NCBI RefSeq assembly: GCF_901472495.1
Contig: NZ_LR590469.1
Coordinates: 2,914,001-2,978,000, forward strand
DNA length: 64,000 bases
Direction of reading: 5' to 3'
Source: Yersinia enterocolitica subsp. enterocolitica
Lineage (GTDB): Bacteria; Pseudomonadota; Gammaproteobacteria; Enterobacterales; Enterobacteriaceae
Of the stretch, positions 35,108 to 48,668 are shown in pieces. The notes beneath the pieces are model-generated. The model was not told where the DNA came from. It worked only from the letters and a program-made list of their open reading frames with translations, and ran no database searches. A program made the translations under genes and the position numbers. The first letter of the stretch is position 1, and each line of letters starts with the position of its first letter.

Positions 35108-35132
35108 GAAAATCAAAAACGATTTCCATTTT
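35108..35132 (-). promoter_or_regulatory. IclR operator upstream of aceB
   Basis: Minus strand reads AAAATGGAAATCGTTTTTGA then TTTTC. From memory the E. coli aceB operator region reads the same with one change (ATTG for ATCG). TGGAAAT is the conserved half of the IclR box TGGAAATNATTTCCA. About 160 bp upstream of the aceB start. Confidence 0.75.
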
Positions 35133-35293
35133 TATTTAAAATAATTTTTTAATCTTTATTTATCATACTGTTAACATAATATCGAGTATTGGACGGATAG
35201 GAACTAGCTTCCATTAATGACTTTACCTCATGGTAACTCGTTGTTTGATAAAGAGATCAGACCAGTTTAAGTCGAGATGAATGGAGTATATTC

Positions 35294-35332
35294 GAGCAAA
35301 AAATAGAAAGGCGGCTCGATTCAGCCGCCTTT
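35294..35332 (-). terminator. Terminator of metA
   Basis: AAAGGCGGCT (35307-35316) pairs with AGCCGCCTTT (35323-35332) around a 6-base loop; on the minus strand it is followed by CTATTTTTTG. It lies 25 bp after the metA stop. Confidence 0.9.
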
Positions 35333-35356
35333 ATTAACATTCAGGGAGAGGGAAAG

Positions 35357-36286
35357 TTAGTCGAGAGTAGGATTCATATGACGTAAATCAAATGGTGTGA
35401 TTTGGTAAACGTAGTAGTTCAACCAGTTAGCAAATAACAGATGTCCGTGGCTACGCCAGGATGCTTTTGGGGGTAATGAAGCATCATCATTGGGGAAATA
35501 ATTGAGTGGGATTTGTGGATTCAGACCGGCAGCCAGATCACGTTGATATTCTCCCGCTAAGGTATCGACATCATATTCAGGATGACCGGTGACGAAAGCG
35601 ACTCGCTTATCTTTACTGGCAAACAAATATGCACCGGCCTCTTCCGAGGAAACCAGAATATCCAGATCAGTGTATTGCTGAAGTAGCTCAACGGGGAAAT
35701 CGGCATAACGAGAGTGTGGGGCCAGGAATGTCTCATCAAAACCACGTGTGAGTAGTGCCAGTGGTTTATCTGTTTGATGCTGGTAAATGCCTGAGAGCTT
35801 AGTCTCACGCGTCATTTTAGGAATACCGTATAAGATATTTAAGGCTGCCTGTACCGCCCAACACACGAATAAAGTTGAGGTTACATGATCTTTTGCCCAG
35901 GCAATAATACGCTCAATTTGCGGCCAATAAGCAACATCACAGAAATCGACCAAGCCCAGAGGAGCCCCTGTCACAATCAACCCGTCAAAATTTTGCTCCT
36001 GAATATCTTCAAAATCACAATAAAAGTTGTTCAGGTGCTCAGCTGGCGTATTTTTTGATTCGCGACTATCAATTCGCAACAATTGAATATCGATCTGTAG
36101 GGGTGAGTTGGAGAGTAAACGCAGGAATTGATTTTCCGTCTCAATTTTTTTAGGCATCAGATTTAAAACCAACACCTTCAGGGGACGAATTTCCTGAGTT
36201 TTTGCACGCGATGAGGTCATGACAAACACATTCTCATTACGTAAAAAACTCACTGCTGGTAATTCATCAGGAACCCGAATTGGCAT
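35357..36286 (-). CDS. metA: Homoserine O-succinyltransferase
   Basis: 309 residues, E. coli length. The class I amidotransferase-like fold has nucleophile Cys142 (LFVCWAVQ), His235 (TGHPEYD) and Glu237 at E. coli positions. It activates homoserine with succinyl-CoA, the first step committed to methionine. Single-gene unit; Met boxes upstream show MetJ control, fitting with metH elsewhere in this window. Confidence 0.98.
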   Translation of the reverse strand: MPIRVPDELPAVSFLRNENVFVMTSSRAKTQEIRPLKVLVLNLMPKKIETENQFLRLLSNSPLQIDIQLLRIDSRESKNTPAEHLNNFYCDFEDIQEQNFDGLIVTGAPLGLVDFCDVAYWPQIERIIAWAKDHVTSTLFVCWAVQAALNILYGIPKMTRETKLSGIYQHQTDKPLALLTRGFDETFLAPHSRYADFPVELLQQYTDLDILVSSEEAGAYLFASKDKRVAFVTGHPEYDVDTLAGEYQRDLAAGLNPQIPLNYFPNDDASLPPKASWRSHGHLLFANWLNYYVYQITPFDLRHMNPTLD

Positions 36287-36311
36287 GCCTATATCCTCAA
36301 TATATCCGTTT

Positions 36312-36335
36312 ATACGTTTAGACTTCTAGATGCCT
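36312..36335 (-). promoter_or_regulatory. Met boxes (MetJ operator) upstream of metA
   Basis: Three adjacent 8-mers, ATACGTTT, AGACTTCT and AGATGCCT, each close to the MetJ consensus AGACGTCT and in register. They lie 26-49 bp upstream of the metA ATG. MetJ with AdoMet represses from tandem boxes of this type. Confidence 0.85.
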
Positions 36336-36594
36336 GAAGATAGCGGATTTTTGGAGGAAAGTCGAGCAATCTGCTGCAACCTGAAAATGTTTCATTGCTG
36401 AAATTTCAGTCTATAAAATTTAATGAGCAGCCGTAATCATTTTATATACTGCAAAACCTCTACAGATATAGATAGTTAGGTGTCATCTGGCGGTATAATT
36501 TCAGATATATTATATGGAGAATGGTGGCGATTGAGGCAACCTATTATCGGTTACTAGCTGTTTATTGGTATGTAGATATTTATCGGATAGCAGA
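36336..36594. other. Gap between metA promoter and rRNA terminator
   Basis: About 260 AT-rich bases. A reading frame crossing 36521-36808 runs through the 5S gene and is not supported. Nothing else is recognised. Confidence 0.5.
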
Positions 36595-36626
36595 AAAGCA
36601 AAAACCCCACGCTTTTGGCATGGGGT
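36595..36626 (-). terminator. Terminator of the rRNA operon
   Basis: ACCCCACGC and GCATGGGGT (36604-36612 with 36618-36626, one G-T pair) around a T4-rich loop; the minus strand continues TTTTTGCTTTT. It lies 14 bp past the distal 5S gene. Confidence 0.88.
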
Positions 36627-36640
36627 CTTTACTTGATTTT

Positions 36641-36760
36641 ATACCTGGCAGTGTCCTACTCTCGCATGGGGAGACCCCACACTACCATCGGCGCTACGGC
36701 GTTTCACTTCTGAGTTCGGCATGGGGTCAGGTGGGACCACCGCGCTATTGCCGCCAGGTA
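36641..36760 (-). rRNA. 5S rRNA, distal copy
   Basis: 120 nt, closely matching E. coli 5S, including GGTGGTCCCACCTGACCCCA and the matching end arms TACCTGGCGG and CCAGGTA. Last RNA of the operon, after tRNA-Thr. It differs from the proximal copy at four positions in the first 40 nucleotides. Confidence 0.97.
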
Positions 36761-36799
36761 AATTCTTTTCTACAACTACCGAACTTTAACCCGTGTAAC

Positions 36800-36875
36800 T
36801 GGTGCTGATACCCAGAGTCGAACTGGGGACCTCACCCTTACCAAGGGTGCGCTCTACCAACTGAGCCATATCAGC
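36800..36875 (-). tRNA. tRNA-Thr(GGT)
   Basis: 76 nt with encoded CCA. Acceptor GCTGATA pairs with TATCAGC, anticodon loop CTTGGTAAG gives GGT, and the T loop is GTTCGAC. It sits between two 5S genes, the thrV position of E. coli rrnD. Confidence 0.98.
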
Positions 36876-36887
36876 ACGCTAAATTTG

Positions 36888-37007
36888 ATGCCTGGCAGTG
36901 TCCTACTCTCGCATGGGGAGACCCCACACTACCATCGGCGCTACGGCGTTTCACTTCTGAGTTCGGCATGGGTTCAGGTGGGTCCACCGCGCTATGGCCG
37001 CCAGGCA
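36888..37007 (-). rRNA. 5S rRNA, proximal copy
   Basis: 120 nt directly after 23S. Relative to the distal copy it reads GGTGGACCCACCTGAACCCA instead of GGTGGTCCCACCTGACCCCA, has GGCCATAG in place of GGCAATAG, and starts TGCCTGG rather than TACCTGG. Confidence 0.97.
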
Positions 37008-37122
37008 AATTCTGTCTAAACTAACCCGCTATGCAATCATTCACACAGCCAGCCAGCCCAATCTCGGAACTTCGCTGAAAATCAATATCTATCTCTCAAA
37101 TACAAAACACCTTTGGCGTTGT

Positions 37123-40116
<2,994 letters not shown>

Positions 40117-40461
40117 TCACAACCCAAAGATGTTTCTTCTTTATTGGTGTGGCTACGAACACACTCTGCGTCGTTGTGCAGTGCGCGCAATCCTCATGAA
40201 CGTAGCGTTCACTCCGGTTGCTGTGCGCTGTACGCCTTGCTGAGTATCTTCTCGCTCACACTGCAACAATGACAAACACATTGGCATTGCAATTATTTGA
40301 GAGACTCTAATACAGGTTAATCCTTATCTCAGTACTTCTACGGAGAGATAAGTTTCAGCTGTATTGTTTCAATTTTCAGCTTGTTCCAGATTGTTAAAGA
40401 GCAATATTTCACAACACACTGTGTCTTGCGACCGCAGTACGTTTTGAAATAGTTTTTTATA
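40117..40461. other. 23S-side rRNA spacer with boxA
   Basis: 345 bp between tRNA-Ala and 23S. It includes boxA TGCTCTTTAACA (minus strand, 40403-40392) for antitermination and GC-rich stretches that should pair with sequence beyond the 3' end of 23S for RNase III processing. No gene. Confidence 0.8.
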
Positions 40462-40537
40462 TGGTGGAGCTAAGCGGGATCGAACCGCTGACCTCCTGCG
40501 TGCAAGGCAGGCGCTCTCCCAGCTGAGCTATAGCCCC
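40462..40537 (-). tRNA. tRNA-Ala(TGC)
   Basis: 76 nt with CCA, GGGGCTATAGCTCAGCTGGG at the 5' end, anticodon loop CTTGCAC gives TGC, T arm GGTTCGATC. In the 16S-23S spacer. Confidence 0.98.
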
Positions 40538-40611
40538 ATATAAAAAGCAAAATACCTTATCGGCATAACTCATTCTCAGACCAGGCGTAGTCACGCAGTA
40601 TGAGGATGAGT

Positions 40612-40688
<77 letters not shown>

Positions 40689-40789
40689 AACAAGGTACTA
40701 AAGCCCGACTAATCTCTCAGCCCGGCCTTATTTGCTCGTTACTTTCTATCAGACAATCTGTGTGGACACTACGCAATGCGTATCTGAGG

Positions 40790-42332
<1,543 letters not shown>

Positions 42333-42520
42333 AAGATTTGTTTGATTTGCTATGAGTTAACATAGCGATGCTCAAAGATTACTTTCTGCAAATATGCATT
42401 CGAACCGAAGTTCAAATGTGTACTGCTTTGGTCACTCTTCAAGACTTTGATATTGCTTCTGCCTGCCGAAACAGGCTTCGATATCGTCTTGCGAGTGCCC
42501 ACACAGATTGTCTGATAAAT

Positions 42521-42532
42521 TGTTAAAGAGCA
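42521..42532 (-). promoter_or_regulatory. boxA antiterminator of the rRNA leader
   Basis: TGCTCTTTAACA on the minus strand, identical to E. coli rrn boxA, about 190 bp before 16S. Binding site of NusB-S10. Confidence 0.9.
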
Positions 42533-42570
42533 GTGCGTTAGCAACACTTGGTTGGTAACGCGAGGTGCGC

Positions 42571-42598
42571 ATGTTACGCTTTCCTCATTCAGAGTCAA
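42571..42598 (-). promoter_or_regulatory. rRNA promoter P2
   Basis: Minus strand TTGACT, 16 bp, TAACAT, followed by GCGCACC. Positions relative to P1 and boxA match E. coli rrn operons. Confidence 0.75.
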
Positions 42599-42681
42599 CA
42601 TTTAATTTCGTTGAATTTCTCTGTTCTCTTTGCCGGTCACTTAACTACTTGATTCGTTGTGTGCCGTCTCGATGGATGCGC

Positions 42682-42709
42682 ATTATAGGGAGTCGATTTT
42701 TTTGCACAA
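42682..42709 (-). promoter_or_regulatory. rRNA promoter P1
   Basis: Minus strand TTGTGC, 16 bp, TATAAT then GCGC, the GC-rich discriminator typical of stringently controlled rrn P1. The rest of the 544-bp gap up to yrdA carries upstream AT-rich sequence and no gene. Confidence 0.78.
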
Positions 42710-42876
42710 CTCTTTTTTCGTGTTTTTTGCCTGTTTGAATACTTTTCAATCCTTACGTGCAGATCTTGGTCGATCTGCTGTATTTTCACGGCGATCCCCG
42801 TGCTCAATTGGTTGTAATTCCATCAGCAAAGGCTAGTATTGCCGGTAAAGTAATTTCTTACAAAGAGGCTATTATT

Positions 42877-43419
42877 ATGTCCGATGCTATTCGCCCCTAT
42901 CTTCATTACTTACCTACGCTAGGTGCACGCGTCATGATCGATAGATCCAGTGTGATCATTGGTAATGTTGTTTTGGGTGATGATGTCAGTGTCTGGCCGT
43001 TAGTCGCCATTCGGGGTGATGTCAATCAGGTGAGTATTGGTGCACGTTCTAATATTCAAGATGGTAGCGTGTTACATGTTACTCATCACTCAGAGCATAA
43101 TCCCGAGGGAAACCCGCTGATTATTGGCGAAGATGTGACTGTCGGGCATAAAGCTATGCTTCACGGTTGCACTATTGGCAATCGGGTATTAGTGGGGATG
43201 GGTTCTATTGTGCTAGATGGTGCGGTCATAGAAGATGATGTAATGATTGGAGCAGGTAGTTTAGTTTCCCCTGGCAAGCGATTGGCTAGTGGCCACCTTT
43301 ATATGGGTAGCCCAGCCAGGCAAGTTCGCCCTTTAACACCTGCTGAATTAGAAGGCCTGCTTTATTCTGCCGGTAACTATGTGCGCTGGAAAGATGACTA
43401 TTTGGCAGAGACCAAATAG
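42877..43419 (+). CDS. yrdA: Gamma-carbonic-anhydrase-like protein YrdA
   Basis: 180 residues from ATG 42877 (MSDAIRPYLHYLPTLG), AGAGG upstream; the frame from 42757 is an unlikely extension toward the rRNA promoter. Left-handed beta-helix of hexapeptide repeats (IGNVVLGDDVSVWPLVAIRG and following), with the metal His in HVTHHS and VGHKAMLHGC. Family members bind zinc; the physiological substrate of YrdA is unknown. Same position next to rrnD and aroE as in E. coli. Confidence 0.95.
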   Translation: MSDAIRPYLHYLPTLGARVMIDRSSVIIGNVVLGDDVSVWPLVAIRGDVNQVSIGARSNIQDGSVLHVTHHSEHNPEGNPLIIGEDVTVGHKAMLHGCTIGNRVLVGMGSIVLDGAVIEDDVMIGAGSLVSPGKRLASGHLYMGSPARQVRPLTPAELEGLLYSAGNYVRWKDDYLAETK

Positions 43420-43433
43420 AAGCTAATTTCTGA

Positions 43434-43463
43434 TGCAGGGAATAAGCCATATCTCTCCCTGCA
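43434..43463. terminator. Hairpin between yrdA and aroE
   Basis: TGCAGGGA (43434-43441) and TCCCTGCA (43456-43463) with a 14-base loop, then TTGTTCCATATTTTT on the plus strand. A weak terminator shared by the convergent genes is likely. Confidence 0.45.
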
Positions 43464-43478
43464 TTGTTCCATATTTTT

Positions 43479-44300
43479 CTATTTAGCTAGCTCATCGCGC
43501 AACTGATTTAATACAGGGGTAATTTCAGGCATGACACCATGCCACAACTGAAAAGCATGCGCTGCCTGCCCCACCAGCATACCCAAACCATCGGCATAGC
43601 TTGTCACCCCCAAACGCGTGCTCCACGCTAGAAATGGCGTACTATCCGCTTGATAGAACATATCGTAACAGCGAGTTTGTGGGCTAATAATATCCATAGG
43701 TAAGTTTGGTACTTCGCCATGGATACCCGAAGCTGTCGCATTGATGATTAAATCAAAGGGCTGCCCACTCAGATCTTGCATCTCGACAGCATCTATATCC
43801 CCTAAATGGTGGAATACTTCTGCAAGTTGCTGCGCGCGGGCATAAGTCCGGTTAGTGATAACGACTTTGCAGCCATATGAAAGTAAAGGAAGGATCACAC
43901 CTCGAGCCGCCCCACCAGCACCTACCAATAAGATATGATCTGTCGTCTGGATCAAATGTTGTCGTTCGAGATCACTGAGTAAGCCAATACCATCAGTGTT
44001 GTCACCTAACAAACGTCCGTCTTTTAATTGCTTAATCGTATTCACGGCTCCCGCTAGGGACGCACGATCGGTCAATTCGTCACACTTCGCGTGAGCACGT
44101 TCTTTAAACGGTGTCGTTATGTTTGCACCTATCGCCCCACCAGCAAAAAAAGACGTTAATGTCTCTTCAAAGGTTTCATTCGGGGCCAAAACCATACCGT
44201 AGCAATGTTCAATACCGGTTTGCTCAGCAAAGAGCGCATGGATCCTTGGCGACTTACTGTGCCCAATAGGGTTACCAAACACTGCGAACTTCTGATCCAT
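43479..44300 (-). CDS. aroE: Shikimate dehydrogenase
   Basis: 273 residues. The shikimate site has SKSPRIH and catalytic Lys66 (TTPFKERAH) with Asp103 (GDNTDG); the NADP domain carries GAGGAARG and the NRTYAR phosphate-binding motif. It reduces 3-dehydroshikimate in aromatic amino acid synthesis. Last gene of the dprA-smg-yrdD-tsaC-aroE row, 8 bp after tsaC. Confidence 0.98.
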   Translation of the reverse strand: MDQKFAVFGNPIGHSKSPRIHALFAEQTGIEHCYGMVLAPNETFEETLTSFFAGGAIGANITTPFKERAHAKCDELTDRASLAGAVNTIKQLKDGRLLGDNTDGIGLLSDLERQHLIQTTDHILLVGAGGAARGVILPLLSYGCKVVITNRTYARAQQLAEVFHHLGDIDAVEMQDLSGQPFDLIINATASGIHGEVPNLPMDIISPQTRCYDMFYQADSTPFLAWSTRLGVTSYADGLGMLVGQAAHAFQLWHGVMPEITPVLNQLRDELAK

Positions 44301-44308
44301 GCTATTTC

Positions 44309-44896
44309 CTATCCTTGACGAAATTGTTTACCGGTTAGTGCATCTCTAATTTCAGATGGATTCAAACGCCCACCAACCAAACCAGCCAGCACTGGCAGAG
44401 AAGAGCCAAATTGTATTCTGACTTCTTCTATCGTACGGCAGGGTTCTTGGCCACTTAAATTAGCGCTGGTTGAAACCAAAGGTTTGCCATATTGGGAACA
44501 AAGTTGCTGTACGAGTGGATGATCGCTCACTCTCACAGCCAATGAATCAAAACTGCCCGTCAGCCAGCGCGGTGTCTCAGGGTGAGTAGGGATGACCCAA
44601 GTTACCGGCCCAGGCCAAACGGAAAAAATAGTCTCTCGCTGTGAATCAGTGAGTGCCGAGTCATCTACATACGGTTTTAGCTGTTCATAATTGGCAGCAA
44701 TCAGAATCAGCCCCTTCTGCCATGGTCGCTGTTTTAATGCTAATAAAGCATTTACTGCTTTTTCACTATCAGGGTCACAACCTAAACCAAAAACAGCTTC
44801 TGTCGGATAGGCAATAACCTCTTCTTGCTGCAAGGCCTGCAACACATCCGACAAAGCGGCTCTATTCTCATTTCTACTCACGTTGTTATTACTCAC
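44309..44896 (-). CDS. tsaC: Threonylcarbamoyl-AMP synthase TsaC
   Basis: 195 residues. Sua5/YrdC domain with VIAYPTEAVFGLGCDP, KQRPWQKGLILI and PLVSTSANLSGQEPCRT. Makes threonylcarbamoyl-AMP for the t6A37 modification of ANN-decoding tRNAs. The start overlaps the yrdD stop by 8 bases, showing coupling. Also known as yrdC or rimN. Confidence 0.96.
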   Translation of the reverse strand: MSNNNVSRNENRAALSDVLQALQQEEVIAYPTEAVFGLGCDPDSEKAVNALLALKQRPWQKGLILIAANYEQLKPYVDDSALTDSQRETIFSVWPGPVTWVIPTHPETPRWLTGSFDSLAVRVSDHPLVQQLCSQYGKPLVSTSANLSGQEPCRTIEEVRIQFGSSLPVLAGLVGGRLNPSEIRDALTGKQFRQG

Positions 44897-45425
44897 TGAC
44901 GACTGCCTTCCCGCATAACTTACTGGCGCAAAAACGTTTTACGCCTTGTGCTGTTCTCTTTTCCATTAACAATGGGTAGTGGCAATAAGCACACTCTCCC
45001 GCAATGGGTTGCTGATTAATTGTAAATTGGCAATCGGGATAACGATTGCAGGCATGGAAGACTTTTCCAAACCGAGATTTACGCTGTAGCAATTTTCCTT
45101 GCCCACACTGTGGGCAGCCGATCGATGTTTCATCCGGTTTATCAATGACTTCAGTATGATCACATTGCGGATATTGGCTACAACCAATAAACATACCAAA
45201 ACGCCCTTGCCGTAATACCATATCCGAACCGCATTCAGGGCAGTGCTGCCCTTCCAGAACTTTCACGATATGACCATCGGATTGCGCTTTCAATGGGCGC
45301 ATGTACTGGCAATCTGGATAATGTGAGCAACCAAGGAATGGGCCATGACCGCCGCTGCGAATGACTAACGCCGATCCGCACTCTGGACACGACCCATTAT
45401 CCTTGGCAGTAACTGTTTTTGTCAT
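44889..45425 (-). CDS. yrdD: Topoisomerase-type zinc-finger protein YrdD
   Basis: 178 residues made of four Cys4 zinc ribbons in a row: CPECG..CSHYPDC, CPECG..CSQYPQC, CPQCG..CNRYPDC and CAYCH..CASKLC. They resemble the C-terminal fingers of topoisomerase I, without a topoisomerase catalytic domain. Predicted to bind nucleic acid; function unknown. Lies between smg and tsaC. Confidence 0.92.
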   Translation of the reverse strand: MTKTVTAKDNGSCPECGSALVIRSGGHGPFLGCSHYPDCQYMRPLKAQSDGHIVKVLEGQHCPECGSDMVLRQGRFGMFIGCSQYPQCDHTEVIDKPDETSIGCPQCGQGKLLQRKSRFGKVFHACNRYPDCQFTINQQPIAGECAYCHYPLLMEKRTAQGVKRFCASKLCGKAVVSE

Positions 45426-45466
45426 AACACCTTCTATATAAAGTTATTTGCCCGTGATATTACCAC

Positions 45467-45940
45467 TTAGTGCAAATAACCTTCATTGACTTCAAAAAGT
45501 AACTCTTCCATCTGCTGATAAGCGCTTTCATAACCCGGAATGTTAAATAGCACCATCAGCACAACCCACTTGAGATCCTCCAGATCAATCTCATTCGAGT
45601 CCAATGCCATAATACGGTCGATAACCATCTCACGAGTATCAAGGTGTAATACCTGAATTTGTTCAAGAAACAGGATAAAACCACGGCAAGTAACATCCAG
45701 ACGTTGGGACTCTTCTGCTGTATAAATACGCAATGCTTGCGGATCAGCAGCATAGAGATAAGGTGCTTTCTGCCCATCTTGTAGGTCAGCCAGAGCCTCT
45801 AACCAGTTCAGGGCGTTGTTGATATCCTCACGATAGAAACCTGCTTGTGCAAGATCGTCAGTAATCTTGTCTTGATCAACAAGCATTTCCGACTCGTTAT
45901 GCATATAAGTTTCAAATAAGTAAATTAGAACGTCGAACAT
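45467..45940 (-). CDS. smg: Smg family protein (DUF494)
   Basis: 157 residues, acidic and helical, with MFDVLIYLFETYMHNE at the start and MQQMEELLFEV-like end (YQQMEELLFEVNEGYLH). Widely conserved beside dprA; function unknown. Starts inside the dprA coding end (29-base overlap). Confidence 0.93.
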   Translation of the reverse strand: MFDVLIYLFETYMHNESEMLVDQDKITDDLAQAGFYREDINNALNWLEALADLQDGQKAPYLYAADPQALRIYTAEESQRLDVTCRGFILFLEQIQVLHLDTREMVIDRIMALDSNEIDLEDLKWVVLMVLFNIPGYESAYQQMEELLFEVNEGYLH

Positions 45941-47033
45941 GGCCTGCCCTCCTTAATCGGACATAGCCGCCGGGTACAGCTGCGATCCACCCTGCTAACT
46001 CCAGCTCGAGCAATTTGCTGACGATATCTGGCACAGGTTGGCCGGCGCGTTCGGCGACGACATCAACGGGTGTCACCTCATCTCCTACGTTAGCCAACAC
46101 ATCGGCAAATGGCAATTCAACTTGCTCTTCGGATGAAGAAATAATTACTTTCTCGGGTAATGATATCCATTGTAGCGAGCCACCGACCTGTTCGGCGACC
46201 TCACGGGCAGACCTGGCCAGATAGGCTCCCTGCTGAATCAACCAATGAACGCCCTCACTGGTTGCACTTCCCAGTGGCCCAGGTAAGGCAAAAACATCTC
46301 TCCCTTGCTCCATAGCATAGCGGGCAGTAATTAAAGAGCCACTTTTCAGTGTAGCTTCGACCACCAATACTGCGGAGCTTAACCCACTGATAATGCGATT
46401 TCTTCTGGGGAAATGAGTAGCAACAGGTAATGCTGTTGTCAGAAACTCCGAGACTAAAACCCCACCGTGATGCTCAATTTCTCGCGCTAATTGGCTGTGA
46501 CGACGTGGGTATATGTTTTCCAGCCCGCTACCTAATACCGCAATGGTTTTTCCTCTAGTATTCAAGGCCGCCTTGTGACATATCCCGTCAATCCCCATAG
46601 CTAAACCACTGGTGATAGCTAACCCAGTAAGAGCCAGCTCTGAAGCAAAATGTCGCCCCCAATGTTCGCCATAATGGCTAAAATGACGGCTCCCCACCAT
46701 GGCAACTTGTGGCCGATAAAGAACATCAAGTTCACCAGCGGCAAAAATGATCAATGGAGGGGAGGAAATATGAGTCAAACGCGGCGGATAGCCAGGTTCA
46801 CCATAAGCCAGTAAGTGATGAGCAGGGTTAGTCAGCCAGCCTAGGGTGGTATCAATATAACGGGGGTCTACCTGAGTAAATTGCTGACATTGCTGCGGTT
46901 CTAACCCGTAGGCAGCTAATCTCCCGAGGTGAACATCACCACTGGCAAGTAACCTTCTGACCAAGGCACTGCTTTTTATTGTTCCAAGCCCTTTGACCTG
47001 GCTCATCCTGAGCCACAATTCCGCCGCTAACAT
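45912..47033 (-). CDS. dprA: DNA processing protein DprA (Smf)
   Basis: 373 residues. Rossmann-like domain with VGSRHFSHYG, GLAMGIDGICHKAAL and FPRRNRIISGLS, the family signatures; C-terminal winged helix (DVVAERAGQPVPDIVSKLLELE). DprA loads RecA on incoming single-stranded DNA in naturally competent bacteria; its role in enterobacteria is unclear. First gene of its row and divergent from def. Confidence 0.96.
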   Translation of the reverse strand: MLAAELWLRMSQVKGLGTIKSSALVRRLLASGDVHLGRLAAYGLEPQQCQQFTQVDPRYIDTTLGWLTNPAHHLLAYGEPGYPPRLTHISSPPLIIFAAGELDVLYRPQVAMVGSRHFSHYGEHWGRHFASELALTGLAITSGLAMGIDGICHKAALNTRGKTIAVLGSGLENIYPRRHSQLAREIEHHGGVLVSEFLTTALPVATHFPRRNRIISGLSSAVLVVEATLKSGSLITARYAMEQGRDVFALPGPLGSATSEGVHWLIQQGAYLARSAREVAEQVGGSLQWISLPEKVIISSSEEQVELPFADVLANVGDEVTPVDVVAERAGQPVPDIVSKLLELELAGWIAAVPGGYVRLRRAGHVRRSNLLI

Positions 47034-47166
47034 ATCGCCTCCCTGGCTAGCTTCCTAAACTGACACCGATTTGTTCAATTGGTAGACGATGCTGTCAATC
47101 AAGGCCGGAAATGTCTAGAATAGAGATTGAATATCATTCACTACTCGGACGCAGATCTAGATATTT

Positions 47167-47679
47167 ATGTCAGTATTACAAGTATTACATTACCCAGACG
47201 AGCGGCTGCGCAAAATTGCAGCGCCAGTAAAAGAAGTCAATGGTGAAATCCAGCGTATCGTGGACGACATGTTCGAAACGATGTACGCAGAGGAAGGTAT
47301 TGGCCTTGCTGCAACACAAGTGGATGTTCACCTGCAAATTATTGTCATTGATGTTTCGGAAAATCGTGACCAGCGTTTAGTGTTGATTAACCCTGAACTG
47401 TTGGAAAAAAGCGGTGAAACCGGCATTGAAGAAGGTTGCTTATCCATTCCTGAGCAACGTGCATTGGTTCCTCGAGCTGAAAAAGTCAAAATCAGGGCAT
47501 TAGATCGTGACGGAAAACCGTTCGAGCTAGAAGCTGATGATTTGTTGGCAATTTGCATTCAGCATGAAATGGACCACTTGGTTGGTAAACTGTTTGTGGA
47601 CTATTTATCACCACTGAAACGTCAACGCATCCGCCAAAAGCTGGAGAAAATGGCCAAGCTGAATGCTCGTGCCAACTAA
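47167..47679 (+). CDS. def: Peptide deformylase
   Basis: 170 residues with all three motifs: GIGLAATQ (about 45-52), EGCLS (about 89-93) and QHEMDH (about 132-137), which supply the Cys and two His of the metal site and the catalytic Glu. Removes the formyl group from new proteins. Followed by fmt at 24 bp, the enzyme pair that adds and removes formyl groups. Confidence 0.98.
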   Translation: MSVLQVLHYPDERLRKIAAPVKEVNGEIQRIVDDMFETMYAEEGIGLAATQVDVHLQIIVIDVSENRDQRLVLINPELLEKSGETGIEEGCLSIPEQRALVPRAEKVKIRALDRDGKPFELEADDLLAICIQHEMDHLVGKLFVDYLSPLKRQRIRQKLEKMAKLNARAN

Positions 47680-47703
47680 CCCCTTTTAATTCAGGAAACC
47701 AAT

Positions 47704-48651
47704 GTGTCTGATTCTTTACGGATTATTTTTGCCGGAACTCCTGACTTTGCAGCGCGCCATTTAGGCGCGTTGTTGTCTTCCCAACATCAAATTGTGGGTG
47801 TTTTCACTCAACCAGACCGCCCGGCGGGTCGAGGTAACAAACTCACGCCAAGCCCGGTGAAGGTCTTAGCCGAACAACACGACATTCCCATTTTTCAGCC
47901 AAAATCATTGCGGCCAGAAGAGAATCAGCACCTGGTTGCCGATCTTAATGCAGATATTATGGTGGTGGTCGCCTACGGCTTAATTCTCCCTGCATCTGTT
48001 TTGGCCATGCCACGATTAGGTTGTATTAATGTCCACGGTTCTCTGCTGCCGCGCTGGCGCGGTGCTGCGCCAATCCAACGTTCATTGTGGGCTGGCGATG
48101 CAAAAACTGGTGTGACAATCATGCAAATGGATGTCGGGCTAGATACCGGTGATATGTTGCATAAAATTGAGTGTGATATTCAGCCAGAAGACACCAGTGC
48201 AACGCTCTACGATAAGTTGGCGCAGCTTGGCCCTCAGGGCTTATTGGTAACATTGCAACAGTTGGCCGAAGGCTCTGCACAGCCCGAAGTACAAGATGAA
48301 GCGCAAGTTACCTATGCAGAAAAACTCAGCAAAGAGGAAGCCAAATTAGATTGGTCGCTTTCTGCTGTCCAGTTAGAGCGTTGTATTCGTGCTTTCAATC
48401 CTTGGCCAGTCAGCTATTTCGTTGTTGATGAGCAACCCATCAAAGTTTGGCAAGCACAAGTGCTCGCAACTGTTGATAATGCAGCACCTGGTACAATCAT
48501 CCATGCCGATAAGCATGGCATTCAAGTCGCAACCGCAGATGGTGTTTTGAATATCACACAACTGCAACCGGCCGGGAAGAAAGCTATGTCCGCTGCTGAC
48601 TTGCTAAATTCACGACGCGAATGGTTTACACTCGGTAACCAGCTAGCATAA
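47704..48651 (+). CDS. fmt: Methionyl-tRNA formyltransferase
   Basis: 315 residues from GTG 47704 (MSDSLRIIFAGTPDFAARHL), with AGGAAA upstream; E. coli fmt uses GTG at the same place. The formyl transferase core has NVHGSLLPRWRGAAPIQ with the catalytic Asn, His and the later Asp in MDVGLDTGDML. C-terminal domain binds initiator tRNA. Downstream an ERIC separates it from rsmB. Confidence 0.97.
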   Translation: MSDSLRIIFAGTPDFAARHLGALLSSQHQIVGVFTQPDRPAGRGNKLTPSPVKVLAEQHDIPIFQPKSLRPEENQHLVADLNADIMVVVAYGLILPASVLAMPRLGCINVHGSLLPRWRGAAPIQRSLWAGDAKTGVTIMQMDVGLDTGDMLHKIECDIQPEDTSATLYDKLAQLGPQGLLVTLQQLAEGSAQPEVQDEAQVTYAEKLSKEEAKLDWSLSAVQLERCIRAFNPWPVSYFVVDEQPIKVWQAQVLATVDNAAPGTIIHADKHGIQVATADGVLNITQLQPAGKKAMSAADLLNSRREWFTLGNQLA

Positions 48652-48668
48652 AAGATCTATTAAATCAT

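Larger units (their letters stand above)
34952..35356. other. aceB-metA intergenic region
   Basis: 405 bp without a gene. It holds the aceB promoter with its IclR site (35108-35132) in an AT-rich stretch, and the metA terminator at the right end. Nothing else is recognised between about 35180 and 35290. Confidence 0.7.

Noticed and set aside
36604..36626. Hairpin near 5S as an attenuator of metA
   Set aside because: It lies just past the distal 5S gene and has its U-tract on the rRNA strand, so it is the rRNA terminator.
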